NCBI GenBank assembly: GCA_003612525.1
Contig: RAZD01000007.1
Coordinates: 1-64,000 of the forward strand
Length of the DNA: 64,000 nucleotides
Source: a bacterium C-53
Lineage (GTDB): Bacteria > Bacillota > Clostridia > Lachnospirales > Lachnospiraceae
Direction: 5' to 3'
Shown here: piece after piece, positions 54,533 through 63,962 of the stretch
How the letters are laid out: every line of letters begins with the position of its first letter
How positions within the stretch are numbered: position 1 is the first letter of the stretch
Program-made: the position numbers and the translations under genes
The notes under the pieces: generated by a model
Seen by the model: only the letters and a program-made list of their open reading frames with translations
Databases searched by the model: none
Told to the model about the DNA's origin: nothing

Positions 54533-55645
54533 CTAATTTGTAATAGTCTGCTCGGTCTCTTTATCAAAGATATGAATCTTCTCAACATCAATCGCAAACT
54601 TGCATACATCACCCGGTCTTGCTGTAGTACGGGGATCAACTCTCGCTGTCATAGGGAACTCAGCCAGATCAAAATACAGATAAACTTCTGCACCAAGTAA
54701 TTCGTATACTTTGATTGTTGACTCAAATACAGCATTCGGATTTGCTTCAACCATCATTTCAGAATCGTATACATCCTCAGGACGGATACCAAATGTAACA
54801 GTCTTTCCTGCATATCCTCCCTCAATCAGTTTCTTAGCTTTTGCAGGCGGCAGCTGAATAGAATGTCCTGCAACTTTAAGAGCTGCGTTGCTTCCATTTA
54901 CTTCTACCTGAGCATTCAGGAAATTCATCTGAGGAGAACCCATAAATCCGGCAACAAACAGATTATTCGGTTTCTCATATAAGTTCTGAGGTGTATCTAC
55001 CTGCTGTACAACACCGTCCTTCATAACAACGATTCTCGTACCAAGCGTCATAGCCTCTGTCTGATCATGTGTTACATAGATAATTGTAGTTCCCAGTCTC
55101 TGATGAAGCTTGGAAATCTCAACACGCATCTGTACACGAAGTTTTGCATCAAGGTTCGATAAAGGCTCATCCATAAGGAATACTTTAGGATTACGCACAA
55201 TTGCACGGCCCATAGCAACACGCTGTCTCTGACCACCGGAAAGAGCCTTCGGCTTACGCTCAAGAAGCGCTGTAAGGTCAAGAATCTTTGCAGCTTCTTT
55301 TACCATTTTGTCAATTTCTTCCTTCGGTACTTTTCTTAACTTAAGACCGAAAGCCATATTATCATATACAGACATATGAGGATACAGAGCATAGTTCTGG
55401 AATACCATCGCGATATCTCTGTCTTTTGGCTCAACATCATTCACTACTCTGTCACCAATCTTTAACTCACCGGATGAAATCTCTTCCAAACCTGCAATCA
55501 TACGAAGTGTAGTGGATTTTCCACATCCTGAAGGACCAACGAAGATGATAAACTCCTGATCTGCAATTTCAAGGTTGAAATCTTTAACAGCTTCAAATCC
55601 ATTCGGATATTTCTTGCAAACATTTTTTAAAGATAAACTTGCCAT
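54533..55645 (-). CDS. ugpC: Sugar ABC transporter ATPase (MsmX/UgpC type)
   Basis: A 370-residue ATPase with Walker A GPSGCGKST (37-45), Q-loop VFQN (81-84), signature LSGGQ (135-139) and Walker B VFLMDE (155-160). A C-terminal TOBE/OB regulatory region (about 240-365) follows. It stands alone, away from any permease gene. In Firmicutes such orphan MsmX-type ATPases energise several sugar importers, and the importer at 29449-32736 lacks its own. RBS AGGAGG precedes ATG 55645. Confidence 0.95.
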   Translation of the reverse strand: MASLSLKNVCKKYPNGFEAVKDFNLEIADQEFIIFVGPSGCGKSTTLRMIAGLEEISSGELKIGDRVVNDVEPKDRDIAMVFQNYALYPHMSVYDNMAFGLKLRKVPKEEIDKMVKEAAKILDLTALLERKPKALSGGQRQRVAMGRAIVRNPKVFLMDEPLSNLDAKLRVQMRVEISKLHQRLGTTIIYVTHDQTEAMTLGTRIVVMKDGVVQQVDTPQNLYEKPNNLFVAGFMGSPQMNFLNAQVEVNGSNAALKVAGHSIQLPPAKAKKLIEGGYAGKTVTFGIRPEDVYDSEMMVEANPNAVFESTIKVYELLGAEVYLYFDLAEFPMTARVDPRTTARPGDVCKFAIDVEKIHIFDKETEQTITN

Positions 55646-55744
55646 TTTTGTAATTCCTCCTAATTTTCAATTATCATGTTCTTCCTGAATCTAATAATAT
55701 CGCATCCTGTCTGTGATGCGCCTCCTGTTTCGGAGCATGGTTAA

Positions 55745-55773
55745 AGTATAGCAAAGGACGTACCGATTTTCTA
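55745..55773 (-). promoter_or_regulatory. Promoter of ugpC
   Basis: On the minus strand TAGAAA (55773-55768), a 17-bp spacer and TATACT (55750-55745). The leader of about 100 nt contains a short CGCATC/GATGCG hairpin. Confidence 0.5.
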
Positions 55774-55804
55774 TACCACTATTAAACAAAGTTTTTCAGT
55801 AATA

Positions 55805-57325
55805 CTATACACTTTTACTAATAGGATTTTCCTCTTCATCGCAGAAGCAAAGCTGATTTTTCCCTCTTTTCTTAGCCAGATATACCCCTTTGTCAGCTGC
55901 TTTATACAACTCCTCAAACGTTTTTCCGTCTTTCGGATACATTGCTGCTCCAATGCTTGCGGTCGGTGAATACTTAACATAATCGCCCACCTTAAAGTTC
56001 TCAAACAGTCCTGCAACCCGTTCCGCTTCCTTGCATCGTATTTCATCTGTCCGTATATCTTTCAGAAATACAATGAATTCATCGCCGCCGATCCGCCCGA
56101 AAATATCCGTGCCGCGGAACTCACTCCTGACTCTTGTTCCCAATGTACTAAGTACCTGATCGCCAAAGGCATGCCCCAGCGTATCATTTATTTTTTTGAA
56201 ATTATCAAGATCAAGAACACAAAGCATGGCCTGAGAATCCTGCCCGTCTGTTTCCAGATATTCTTCAATGTGTTTCTGCGTAGCGATTTTGTTCAGAAGA
56301 CCTGTGAGCAGATCTGTTTCCGCCTTATTCTGAAGCTCCCGATTCTGCTTTTTATATACCATTCTGTTCAGTGAAATAATTACCACAATTAATGCAAAGA
56401 AAACAGCCACTGCAGACATGATCTGAATCATCATGGTCTTTGTATTCCCATATATCCTTCGAGCCTGATTATTGATAAAGTTTTGGGTAAATGATTCGAC
56501 AATATACCACTCACCATTATTGACCGGCTGATAGAACAGCTTTCTGTTCTCACCGCTTTCCATACACCAGAAAGAACCTTTCTTTCCATTCTGCAGTGCA
56601 CGTACAAACTTGTCAATATCTGACTGCGATGATTTGGAAGTCGGAGAAAGAATATCAAAAATGGAACTGCCTTTCACATCAGCCGCCATTCCCTTACAAC
56701 TTGTGATGGTTCCATCCTTTCTCAGCAGCATATAACGCGTCTTGCCGTCATGCTCACCCTTCTTTACCAGATTTTCAAAATGGCTTACAGGATACAATAT
56801 GGAAACAACGCCCGTAACAGCATTCTCTTCTATAACCGGCACCGTTATTGCAATAACATAAACACCGCTTCCCGTATCAATAAAAATCTCTGACCATTGG
56901 GATATCTTGGTGATGGCCCTTGTGAAACCTGGCTGCTGCGATACATCTGCCTGCTTTCCGCTGCAGTAAAGCGCTTGCCCTTCGGCATCTGAAAGATATC
57001 CGCTCACCGCATCACTGTCTGCAACCAGCTTTTTTAATATTTCCAGATTTTCCTCTGTGACTGTTTTTCCACCATTTGACGCAATTACCGTTGCAAACGT
57101 TTCTGCTATCCCTTCCATATATGTAATTTCATTCATAAAAGTGTTTCCAACCTGCGTTATATGCGTCCATAACTTCTCGTCTACATTTTTATATCCGATC
57201 TTCTTTATATCATTCGAGTAACTAACCAGAATAAATACAAGATAGCCAAACAAAACCAATGACAAAATAACCCATTGAGCTATATTCGCCGTATTTCTTT
57301 TTCTTCGCTTCTTCCCCTGCTCCAT
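55805..57325 (-). CDS. Cache-GGDEF diguanylate cyclase
   Basis: A 506-residue membrane cyclase with TM1 (about 14-34), a dCache-like extracellular sensor (about 40-290), TM2 (about 300-325) and a GGDEF domain (about 345-500). The active site GGDEF at 413-417 is intact, and an RGTD motif at the right distance upstream forms a product-inhibition I-site. It makes cyclic di-GMP in response to an outside ligand. No EAL domain is present. The DUF624 gene upstream is 31 bp away on the same strand. Confidence 0.93.
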   Translation of the reverse strand: MEQGKKRRKRNTANIAQWVILSLVLFGYLVFILVSYSNDIKKIGYKNVDEKLWTHITQVGNTFMNEITYMEGIAETFATVIASNGGKTVTEENLEILKKLVADSDAVSGYLSDAEGQALYCSGKQADVSQQPGFTRAITKISQWSEIFIDTGSGVYVIAITVPVIEENAVTGVVSILYPVSHFENLVKKGEHDGKTRYMLLRKDGTITSCKGMAADVKGSSIFDILSPTSKSSQSDIDKFVRALQNGKKGSFWCMESGENRKLFYQPVNNGEWYIVESFTQNFINNQARRIYGNTKTMMIQIMSAVAVFFALIVVIISLNRMVYKKQNRELQNKAETDLLTGLLNKIATQKHIEEYLETDGQDSQAMLCVLDLDNFKKINDTLGHAFGDQVLSTLGTRVRSEFRGTDIFGRIGGDEFIVFLKDIRTDEIRCKEAERVAGLFENFKVGDYVKYSPTASIGAAMYPKDGKTFEELYKAADKGVYLAKKRGKNQLCFCDEEENPISKSV

Positions 57326-57356
57326 TTATCTCCCCTCTTTTTAATGAAAAAACTTT

Positions 57357-58007
57357 TTATATCATTTCATCCAGCTGTCCTTCTTCCTCTTCTTCCCTGG
57401 GAATATACTGATCAAAAATACGCCTGTAAATGTAGGACGTTCCATAAGCAATGCCTGCTCCTCCAAGCAGAAACATAACCGGTATCATCCATGTAATAAT
57501 ATACATTAAAACAAATGGTAAGAGAATGCATAAAACCAGTAAAATTGTCCACGGAAAATGGCGAATGCTCATTAGAAACGCATTTTTTATCGTATTTTTA
57601 ATTGAATTGTCAAATTTTGCCAATACCGGAAACACATATATCACTGTGAAGAAAAGAATCATTGCCAATGCCATCACAATCACTGCCAGCGCCTTTCCAG
57701 CCGGCACATTCATATTTCGAAGAATAAGAAAATCTGCCACAAAAACTCCACCAATCAGCATTATAAGAAGCCAGATACCCGTTGCCTGTTTAAAATTCTG
57801 CCGAAAAGACCGAAAGAAACTCTTTGTAATATAACATTCTTCATCTCTCACCATCTTTAAGGTCACATAAAACATGGCGGTTGTTGACACTCCTATTGTA
57901 AAAACAGGAATGCAGCAGACCAGGAAAAGAAGATTAAGCCAGAGAATATTCGAAACCTTATCCATTATTGCAAAAAAACCATTATCTAAACTGAAAAAAT
58001 TCTTCAT
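57357..58007 (-). CDS. DUF624 (YesL-like) membrane protein
   Basis: A protein of about 216 residues with five to six TM helices, beginning KNFFSLDNGFFAIMDKVSNI then LWLNLLFLVCCIPVFTIG, the usual DUF624 start. I choose ATG 58007 because it matches the family start; ATG 58046 would add 13 residues and has no RBS. DUF624/YesL proteins accompany sugar ABC transport and glycan operons; their function is not known. It ends in a run of glutamates (EEEEEGQ). It precedes the GGDEF gene. Confidence 0.82.
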   Translation of the reverse strand: MKNFFSLDNGFFAIMDKVSNILWLNLLFLVCCIPVFTIGVSTTAMFYVTLKMVRDEECYITKSFFRSFRQNFKQATGIWLLIMLIGGVFVADFLILRNMNVPAGKALAVIVMALAMILFFTVIYVFPVLAKFDNSIKNTIKNAFLMSIRHFPWTILLVLCILLPFVLMYIITWMIPVMFLLGGAGIAYGTSYIYRRIFDQYIPREEEEEGQLDEMI

Positions 58008-58103
58008 TAAATTGCGCGCCTCTTTTTCCAATACAAATTTAAACATAGTATAACTCTGCGTATATTAAAAATCAATCTTTTTCACGAAAATCCCTTACGT
58101 CAA

Positions 58104-58132
58104 TTGACAGGAACAATGATTTATTGTATATT
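58104..58132 (+). promoter_or_regulatory. Promoter for xylulokinase
   Basis: Consensus TTGACA (58104-58109), a 17-bp spacer and TATATT (58127-58132), about 85 bp before the xylB start. Confidence 0.75.
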
Positions 58133-58219
58133 TCTAATAACCGAATGTGTTCGAGCACGGGCGTGAACATCCACTCGGATAATTCAATTATATTGCCTGA
58201 CGGCAGAATGGAGGAAACT

Positions 58220-59689
58220 ATGTTATATATTGGTGTTGATCTGGGTACAAGCGCCGTAAAACTTCTTCTCATGGAAGGAAACGGTGAAATCAAAAAAATT
58301 GTTTCAAAGGAATATCCGCTCTTTTTCCCGCACCCCGGCTGGTCTGAACAGAATCCCGAAGACTGGTGGAAGCAAACATTAGAAGGAATCAAAGAGCTGA
58401 CAGAAGACTGCGATAAGTCACAGGTTGCCGGAATCAGCTTTGGCGGCCAGATGCACGGCCTTGTAGTTCTTGATGAAAATGATGCGGTCATCCGTCCTGC
58501 AATTTTGTGGAATGACGGACGTACTTCCAAAGAGTGCGATTATCTTAACAATGAAATAGGAAAAGATAAATTATCTCAATATACAGCCAATATTTCGTTT
58601 ACAGGTTTTACCGCTCCGAAAATTCTGTGGATGAAAAATAACGAACCGGAAAATTTCAATAAAATCAAAAAAATTATGCTTCCGAAAGACTACATAGCAT
58701 ATAAATTAACCGGTGTTCATTGCACGGATGTATCCGACGCTTCCGGAATGCTTGTTTTTGACGTGAAGAACAAATGCTGGTCAAAAGAAATGTGTGACAT
58801 CTGCGGTATACAGGAGGAACAGCTTGCCAAAATCTATGAAAGCTATGAAACTGTAGGCACATTAAAAGAAGAGGTCGCTGCCGAACTTTCCCTGCCGGTT
58901 TCCGTCAAAGTTGCCGCCGGCGCAGGAGATAATGCCGCTGCCGCTGTAGGAACCGGCACAGTCGGCGACGGCATGTGTAATATTTCGCTCGGCACAAGTG
59001 GAACCATCTTTATTTCCAGCAAAAATTTCGGTGTTGATAAGAACAATGCACTTCATGCATTTGCACACGCGGACGGCCATTATCATTTAATGGGATGCAT
59101 GCTTTCTGCCGCATCCTGCAACAAATGGTGGATGGATGATATTATCGGAACAAACAATTACAGCGGTGAGCAGAAAAAGATCGAAAAACTTGGTGAAAAT
59201 AATGTATTTTTCCTCCCTTATCTGATGGGAGAACGCTCCCCTCATAATAATCCGAATGCAAGAGGCACCTTTATCGGTCTCACTATGGATTCATCCAGAG
59301 CAGATATGACACAGGCAGTTCTTGAAGGCGTTGCATTTGCTATCCGTGATTCCTTCGAAGTAGCCAAGTCTCTCGGCATTCAAATTGAACGTACAAAAAT
59401 CTGCGGCGGCGGTGCAAAGAGTCCGCTCTGGAAAAAAATTATGGCAAATGTTCTGAACATTAAAGTCGATGTTATTGAAAGCGAAGAGGGTCCCGCTCTG
59501 GGCGGTGCAATGCTCGCGGCAGTTGCCTGCGGTGAATATAAAAGTGTGGAAGAGGCGGCGTCAAAACTTGTAAAAGTTGTGGATACTGTCGAACCGGACG
59601 CAGAACTGGCAGCGAAATACGATGAAAAATATCAGAAATTTGTGAAAATTTATCCCACAGTAAAAGATTTGTTCAACGAAATTATCTAA
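58220..59689 (+). CDS. xylB: Xylulokinase (FGGY family)
   Basis: A 489-residue FGGY carbohydrate kinase. It starts YIGVDLGTSAVK with ATG 58220 after GGAGG (an upstream frame to 58124 is spurious). Family marks are GGQMHG, VSDASGM (substrate domain), NISLGTSGTI (ATPase) and CGGGAKSPLW. It phosphorylates D-xylulose to feed the pentose phosphate pathway, which fits the beta-xylosidase gene in the window. No xylA is next to it. Length and motifs match XylB more than glycerol or gluconate kinase. Confidence 0.9.
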   Translation: MLYIGVDLGTSAVKLLLMEGNGEIKKIVSKEYPLFFPHPGWSEQNPEDWWKQTLEGIKELTEDCDKSQVAGISFGGQMHGLVVLDENDAVIRPAILWNDGRTSKECDYLNNEIGKDKLSQYTANISFTGFTAPKILWMKNNEPENFNKIKKIMLPKDYIAYKLTGVHCTDVSDASGMLVFDVKNKCWSKEMCDICGIQEEQLAKIYESYETVGTLKEEVAAELSLPVSVKVAAGAGDNAAAAVGTGTVGDGMCNISLGTSGTIFISSKNFGVDKNNALHAFAHADGHYHLMGCMLSAASCNKWWMDDIIGTNNYSGEQKKIEKLGENNVFFLPYLMGERSPHNNPNARGTFIGLTMDSSRADMTQAVLEGVAFAIRDSFEVAKSLGIQIERTKICGGGAKSPLWKKIMANVLNIKVDVIESEEGPALGGAMLAAVACGEYKSVEEAASKLVKVVDTVEPDAELAAKYDEKYQKFVKIYPTVKDLFNEII

Positions 59690-59697
59690 TCATAAGA

Positions 59698-59751
59698 TTA
59701 AAAAAGCAGGACAGGGGGCACATCAGATCACTCCCCCGCCTGCTTTTTTAA
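59698..59751. terminator. Bidirectional terminator
   Basis: TTAAAAAAGCAGG (59698-59710) pairs with CCTGCTTTTTTAA (59739-59751), with an inner GGGGG/CCCCC. It separates xylB from the convergent kinase gene, with T-runs on both strands. Confidence 0.9.
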
Positions 59752-59756
59752 TTATA

Positions 59757-62174
59757 TTATGTTTCTTCTATATTATATACTTGCGGAAGCTTCTTAAAGC
59801 TAAGAATTATCTTAAATAAATCACCGTCCAGATACACAGTGAATGTCCCATTCATTGCCTCCGTCAGATTCTTGGCAATGGAAAGGCCCAACCCGCTTCC
59901 CTCCGTGCTTCGGCTGATATCTCCTCTTATAAAACGTTCCGTCAGTTCACTGGCATTAATGTTAAGCGCCTGACTCGATATATTCTTTATCGAGAATTCC
60001 ACTGAATCCTCCTCCACGGAAAGATCGGCATATACCCTTGTATTTTCCATCGCATATTTTGCAACATTATTATATAAATTTTCCAATACGCGATACAGAC
60101 GTCTTCCGTCTGCCGCAATGGTTACAGGCTGGTCCGGCAGGCTTGTTATCAAAGTCAGATTCCTTAATTCAAATTTTTCACTGAATTCCCCTGCCGTCTG
60201 ATGAATCAGTTCAATAAAATTAATTCGTTCTATATTAAGAATAATATTTCCGGAGCTGATCTTAGACGCTTCTACCAGATCTTCCGTCAAATGCTTGAGC
60301 CGCTGCGATTTATTGTCAAGTATCTCTATATAATTTTTTACTTTATCATTGGTTATATCCTCACGCTTTAACAAATCCACATAATTAATAATTGAGGTCA
60401 GAGGCGTCTTTATATCGTGTGATACGTTCGTAATCAAATCTGCTTTCAAACGTTCGTTTTTAATGCTGTTTTCAACTGCGGAATGCAGACCCTCCCCCAT
60501 GCTGTTTACGGCATTGGCAAGCTCCAGATTGTCGCCTGACATTTTCGCTGTATTAATCTGATACTCCAGTTCACCGCCGCTGATAGTGCGAATGCCCTGT
60601 AGAATTTTGTTTCTTGATATCGCATTATAGATTGCCAGAACGAGGACAAATCCATCAAAACATACGGCCAGGAATTCCAATATATCAAATCCGTTAATAT
60701 GCGCACCATTCGATATCAGAAACCAGTTGACGGCAAATACGCTTCCGACCGTTACCAATGTCTTAAAAGCCACACTCCGACTTCTGAAAATGGTTCCACA
60801 GGCATCCCCGATAGCGGCTATTCTGGAGCAGACCCACCCGCATACGCTATTGCTCCAGAGAATACCGGCTTTTATTCTTCGTATCAGACTGAAATATCCC
60901 AGAAGAAAAAACGGATTTATCACCGCTGCTCCAATACCTGCGATCACTCCGGATATCCAAACCGTATTTCGATAATAATTGATGCCATATGCCGTGATGT
61001 ATAAAAGTATTATGCCGATAAAAATAAGTCCGCCTGCTGCAATTTCAGTTTTAATTTTATCAAATCCATTTGGTTTCCCTGCATATATTGTCAATATAAT
61101 CAGGAAAATCAGAGTAATTATGGCACAGAATATGCTTCCGGCAAGCAGTCCCTTGACGCCTGGAAGAAAATCATAATAATAATCCCTGTTTTCCGTAATG
61201 GAATCTATTACGCCATATTCCGTATCCACAGCCGCTTCTATATAATAATCACCGGCATATTCCACCGCATATTTACTCAAAAGACTATACAGATATGTGC
61301 TTTCTACGGAAAGATTGCTTTCATACTCAAGGTTAACGGAATCCAGAATAATGTATCGTCCATACGTCTTAATCGTACTGTTTTCCATAAAATCCCGGTT
61401 CTCAATGTTTGTATAATAAACATTATTTTTATAATCCACAATATAATAGCGAAAATTTGTTTTCTGCTCCTTCATGGATGTTTTCATCTGCTTATACTGT
61501 TGATATTCTTCACCGATCTTTTCGAGTGTTCTTGACAAATGATTCAAAAGGTCACTTTCGTTTAAATCATCGGATACATAGTCAAACAGATGCCGCCCCC
61601 GTACCGGCAGATATTTTTCTTCTAAATAAATATAGCTCGCAGTCTCATCATTCTCTTTTAAGATATAAGAAGAAATAGAATCGTAGTCTTCTACGATAGC
61701 TTCACTGTATTCAACAGCCTCAGCCCCGCTCTCCTGGCGTCCCTGGAATTCTACTCCGAATTCCCCCATATCATGTAAATTTCGATAATCATAAGAAAGA
61801 CCTACCTGGCTCCACTTAATTAAATCTTCAAGATAATACCCCACACTTTCCGTCTGCTTGCCGGAAATAAAATCGTCTTTATCATATTCAGCAATATCCA
61901 CAATTTTCTTTCCGTCATATTCTCCCCGAACTTCAAAATTACTACAGAGCTTTGTGTATGCAACAGTCTGGCTCAGTTTATCCTGCACCAGATTTGTAAA
62001 TATGGAAGAATCTTCATATTTCAGACTTTTCTGAAACAACTGGTCTGCCAAAGTTGTCTGTCCGACAAAAATCACACACAAGACCAGACAGACACACATT
62101 CCGATCGTAAAAATCTCCTCCAATACAAGCAGAAGAGTTTTCATTCCATTTGTCAGACCATCATTCCGTTCCAT
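59757..62174 (-). CDS. Large multi-TM sensor histidine kinase
   Basis: An 805-residue kinase with TM1 (about 12-36), an extracytoplasmic region of about 300 residues (about 40-340), then four or five further TM helices (about 345-520), a coiled linker, HisKA with H586 in NVSHDIKTPLTS and a C-terminal HATPase_c with GSGLGLSIAKN. The G1 box is degenerate, as is usual in this VanS-like group. It is the partner of the regulator 15 bp upstream. The large extracellular domain suggests sensing of an envelope-active compound; the ligand is unknown. Confidence 0.9.
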   Translation of the reverse strand: MERNDGLTNGMKTLLLVLEEIFTIGMCVCLVLCVIFVGQTTLADQLFQKSLKYEDSSIFTNLVQDKLSQTVAYTKLCSNFEVRGEYDGKKIVDIAEYDKDDFISGKQTESVGYYLEDLIKWSQVGLSYDYRNLHDMGEFGVEFQGRQESGAEAVEYSEAIVEDYDSISSYILKENDETASYIYLEEKYLPVRGRHLFDYVSDDLNESDLLNHLSRTLEKIGEEYQQYKQMKTSMKEQKTNFRYYIVDYKNNVYYTNIENRDFMENSTIKTYGRYIILDSVNLEYESNLSVESTYLYSLLSKYAVEYAGDYYIEAAVDTEYGVIDSITENRDYYYDFLPGVKGLLAGSIFCAIITLIFLIILTIYAGKPNGFDKIKTEIAAGGLIFIGIILLYITAYGINYYRNTVWISGVIAGIGAAVINPFFLLGYFSLIRRIKAGILWSNSVCGWVCSRIAAIGDACGTIFRSRSVAFKTLVTVGSVFAVNWFLISNGAHINGFDILEFLAVCFDGFVLVLAIYNAISRNKILQGIRTISGGELEYQINTAKMSGDNLELANAVNSMGEGLHSAVENSIKNERLKADLITNVSHDIKTPLTSIINYVDLLKREDITNDKVKNYIEILDNKSQRLKHLTEDLVEASKISSGNIILNIERINFIELIHQTAGEFSEKFELRNLTLITSLPDQPVTIAADGRRLYRVLENLYNNVAKYAMENTRVYADLSVEEDSVEFSIKNISSQALNINASELTERFIRGDISRSTEGSGLGLSIAKNLTEAMNGTFTVYLDGDLFKIILSFKKLPQVYNIEET

Positions 62175-62189
62175 ATATCCTCCCGTTCT

Positions 62190-62885
62190 CTACTGTTTTT
62201 CAACCTTATACCCTACACCCCACACTACTTTCAGATAGCGTGGCTCCTTTGGATTGATTTCTATTTTTTCCCGAATATGGCGAATATGCACTGCTACCGT
62301 ATTATCCGCACCAATTGCATTCTCATTCCAGATACTTTCATAAATCTGGTCAATCGAAAAAACTTTTCCCTGGTTCTTTACAAGCAGCAGCAATATGTTA
62401 TACTCAATCGGCGTAAGCTTTACATATTCCCCGTCTACCGTTACCTCTTTCAGATCATCGTTGATCGCAAGTCCACCTACCTGATACACAGCATCACTCT
62501 CCGACTCGGCCATCGTGCCAAGCTGGGTATACCGGCGGAGCTGAGATTTTACCCTCGCTACCAGTTCAAGCGGATTAAACGGCTTCGCCACATAATCATC
62601 CGCACCAATATTCAGTCCAAGAATCTTATCCGTGTCTTCCGTTTTCGCAGACAAAATAATAATCGGTATGCTGCTCTTTTCGCGTATTTTTAAAGTGGCA
62701 TGGATTCCGTCCATTTTGGGCATCATCACATCTATAATCAGAAGATGCACTTCCTCGCTGCTTATTACCTCAAGCGCCTCCTCGCCATTATATGCCTTTA
62801 TAACATGGTATCCCTCATGCATGAGATAGATTTCAATTGCATCCACAATTTCTTTATCATCGTCGCAAACCAGTATATTTAACAT
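62190..62885 (-). CDS. OmpR-family response regulator
   Basis: A 231-residue regulator: receiver (about 1-118; CDDD at 7-10, phosphorylation site D52 in IIDVMMPKMDG, LSAKTED) and a winged-helix domain (about 135-231; IYESIWNENAIGADNTVAVH). It is co-transcribed with the kinase gene (15-bp gap). The upstream region 62934-62994 has paired direct repeats and an inverted repeat that may be its own binding sites. Confidence 0.93.
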   Translation of the reverse strand: MLNILVCDDDKEIVDAIEIYLMHEGYHVIKAYNGEEALEVISSEEVHLLIIDVMMPKMDGIHATLKIREKSSIPIIILSAKTEDTDKILGLNIGADDYVAKPFNPLELVARVKSQLRRYTQLGTMAESESDAVYQVGGLAINDDLKEVTVDGEYVKLTPIEYNILLLLVKNQGKVFSIDQIYESIWNENAIGADNTVAVHIRHIREKIEINPKEPRYLKVVWGVGYKVEKQ

Positions 62886-62933
62886 AAATCTCTCTTCCCC
62901 TTCTTTACAAATTTAAACATATTATTTTTAAGT

Positions 62934-62994
62934 AATTCTACTGTATTTTGTTAAGATTCCCTTAACTTGGCATTAAAAATTCTACTGTATTTTG
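62934..62994. promoter_or_regulatory. Paired 17-bp direct repeats upstream of the regulator
   Basis: AATTCTACTGTATTTTG occurs twice, identical, at 62934-62950 and 62978-62994, 44 bp apart (about four helical turns). Between them lies an inverted repeat GTTAAG/CTTAAC (62950-62966). This is a likely autoregulatory binding region for the OmpR-type regulator. Confidence 0.6.
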
Positions 62995-63008
62995 AGGCAT
63001 TTTGCAAA

Positions 63009-63962
63009 TTATTTGTCACCGCCGAAATGATAATGCTTCCGCATGATTTCCAGACCTTCCTCGGGTGTATAAAAGAACTGCTCTTCGCCTTTATCAGCGA
63101 CATGCTTATCCAAATTCGAATCCGTATTCCTAAAGTCCTTTAACGACAGATTACAGGCGGCCTTCAATCTTTTATTTAAGTACTTACTGTCGGAAAAACC
63201 GCTTTCCAGACAAATATCCGTGATGCTCATATTTGTTTTCTTCAATAACAGCAATGCATGTTCAAATCGCAGAGAATTTACATACTCCTGAAAGGGCATG
63301 TCCACAACATCCCGAAACAAGTGTGATAAATATGTCATAGACAGATTCTCGGATTCAGCCAATTCCGATAAGGTCAGTTTTTCAGTATAGTGCTGATGGA
63401 TATACGTGATTATTCGGGCAAATCTCTGTTCTTTTTCCTTCGAATGAAAGATTTCCGATTCATTTTCAAGATGATAAGGCACATGTACAACCAAATAGGA
63501 AAACAAGCGATACAGATCACTTACGCACCGAAGCTCAAATCCAACCTCGCCACGGCAATAATTATAGCCAAGATTAAAACAGGTATGAATCATTTCAAGC
63601 GCCTCCTGAAACGGGATGCCGGAAGTCACATTCGCTGTATCAAATTGTATATGTTGAATCGCCGGGTAATGAGCTGCGCAAAAGGAAGGGTCCGCCTGGA
63701 TTGCAAGCAAAATACAATGACTTCCTGTGCTGTACAGCGTATGGAACGTATCCGGATTAAACAGTGCAATCTCACCGGGACCAATCGTAAAGTCCTCAGT
63801 CAGTGTTTTGACGTGCAGTTCACCTTCTATGGCCTGAATGATTTCAAAATCATGGTGGGTATGGGGCGGACGATATGTTAAGTTTACCAGAAAAAAATTA
63901 ATATTGCTTACCTGAGTATGGGAGACTTTCTCATATTCTTTGCTTTCTTGTTTTTTATACAT
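63009..63962 (-). CDS. AraC-family regulator with C-terminal extension
   Basis: A 317-residue regulator with a cupin N-terminus (about 30-90; HTHHDFEIIQAIEGELHV), a helical linker and a double HTH (about 180-280) with LTLSELAESENLSMTYLSHL and ITDICLESGFSDSKYLNKRL. A further 35 residues after the HTH (about 283-317; DKGEEQFFYTPEEGLEIMRK) are unusual for the family. RBS AAGGAG lies 8 nt before ATG 63962. It lies upstream of the two-component operon on the same strand. Its target lies probably beyond 64 kb. Confidence 0.88.
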   Translation of the reverse strand: MYKKQESKEYEKVSHTQVSNINFFLVNLTYRPPHTHHDFEIIQAIEGELHVKTLTEDFTIGPGEIALFNPDTFHTLYSTGSHCILLAIQADPSFCAAHYPAIQHIQFDTANVTSGIPFQEALEMIHTCFNLGYNYCRGEVGFELRCVSDLYRLFSYLVVHVPYHLENESEIFHSKEKEQRFARIITYIHQHYTEKLTLSELAESENLSMTYLSHLFRDVVDMPFQEYVNSLRFEHALLLLKKTNMSITDICLESGFSDSKYLNKRLKAACNLSLKDFRNTDSNLDKHVADKGEEQFFYTPEEGLEIMRKHYHFGGDK

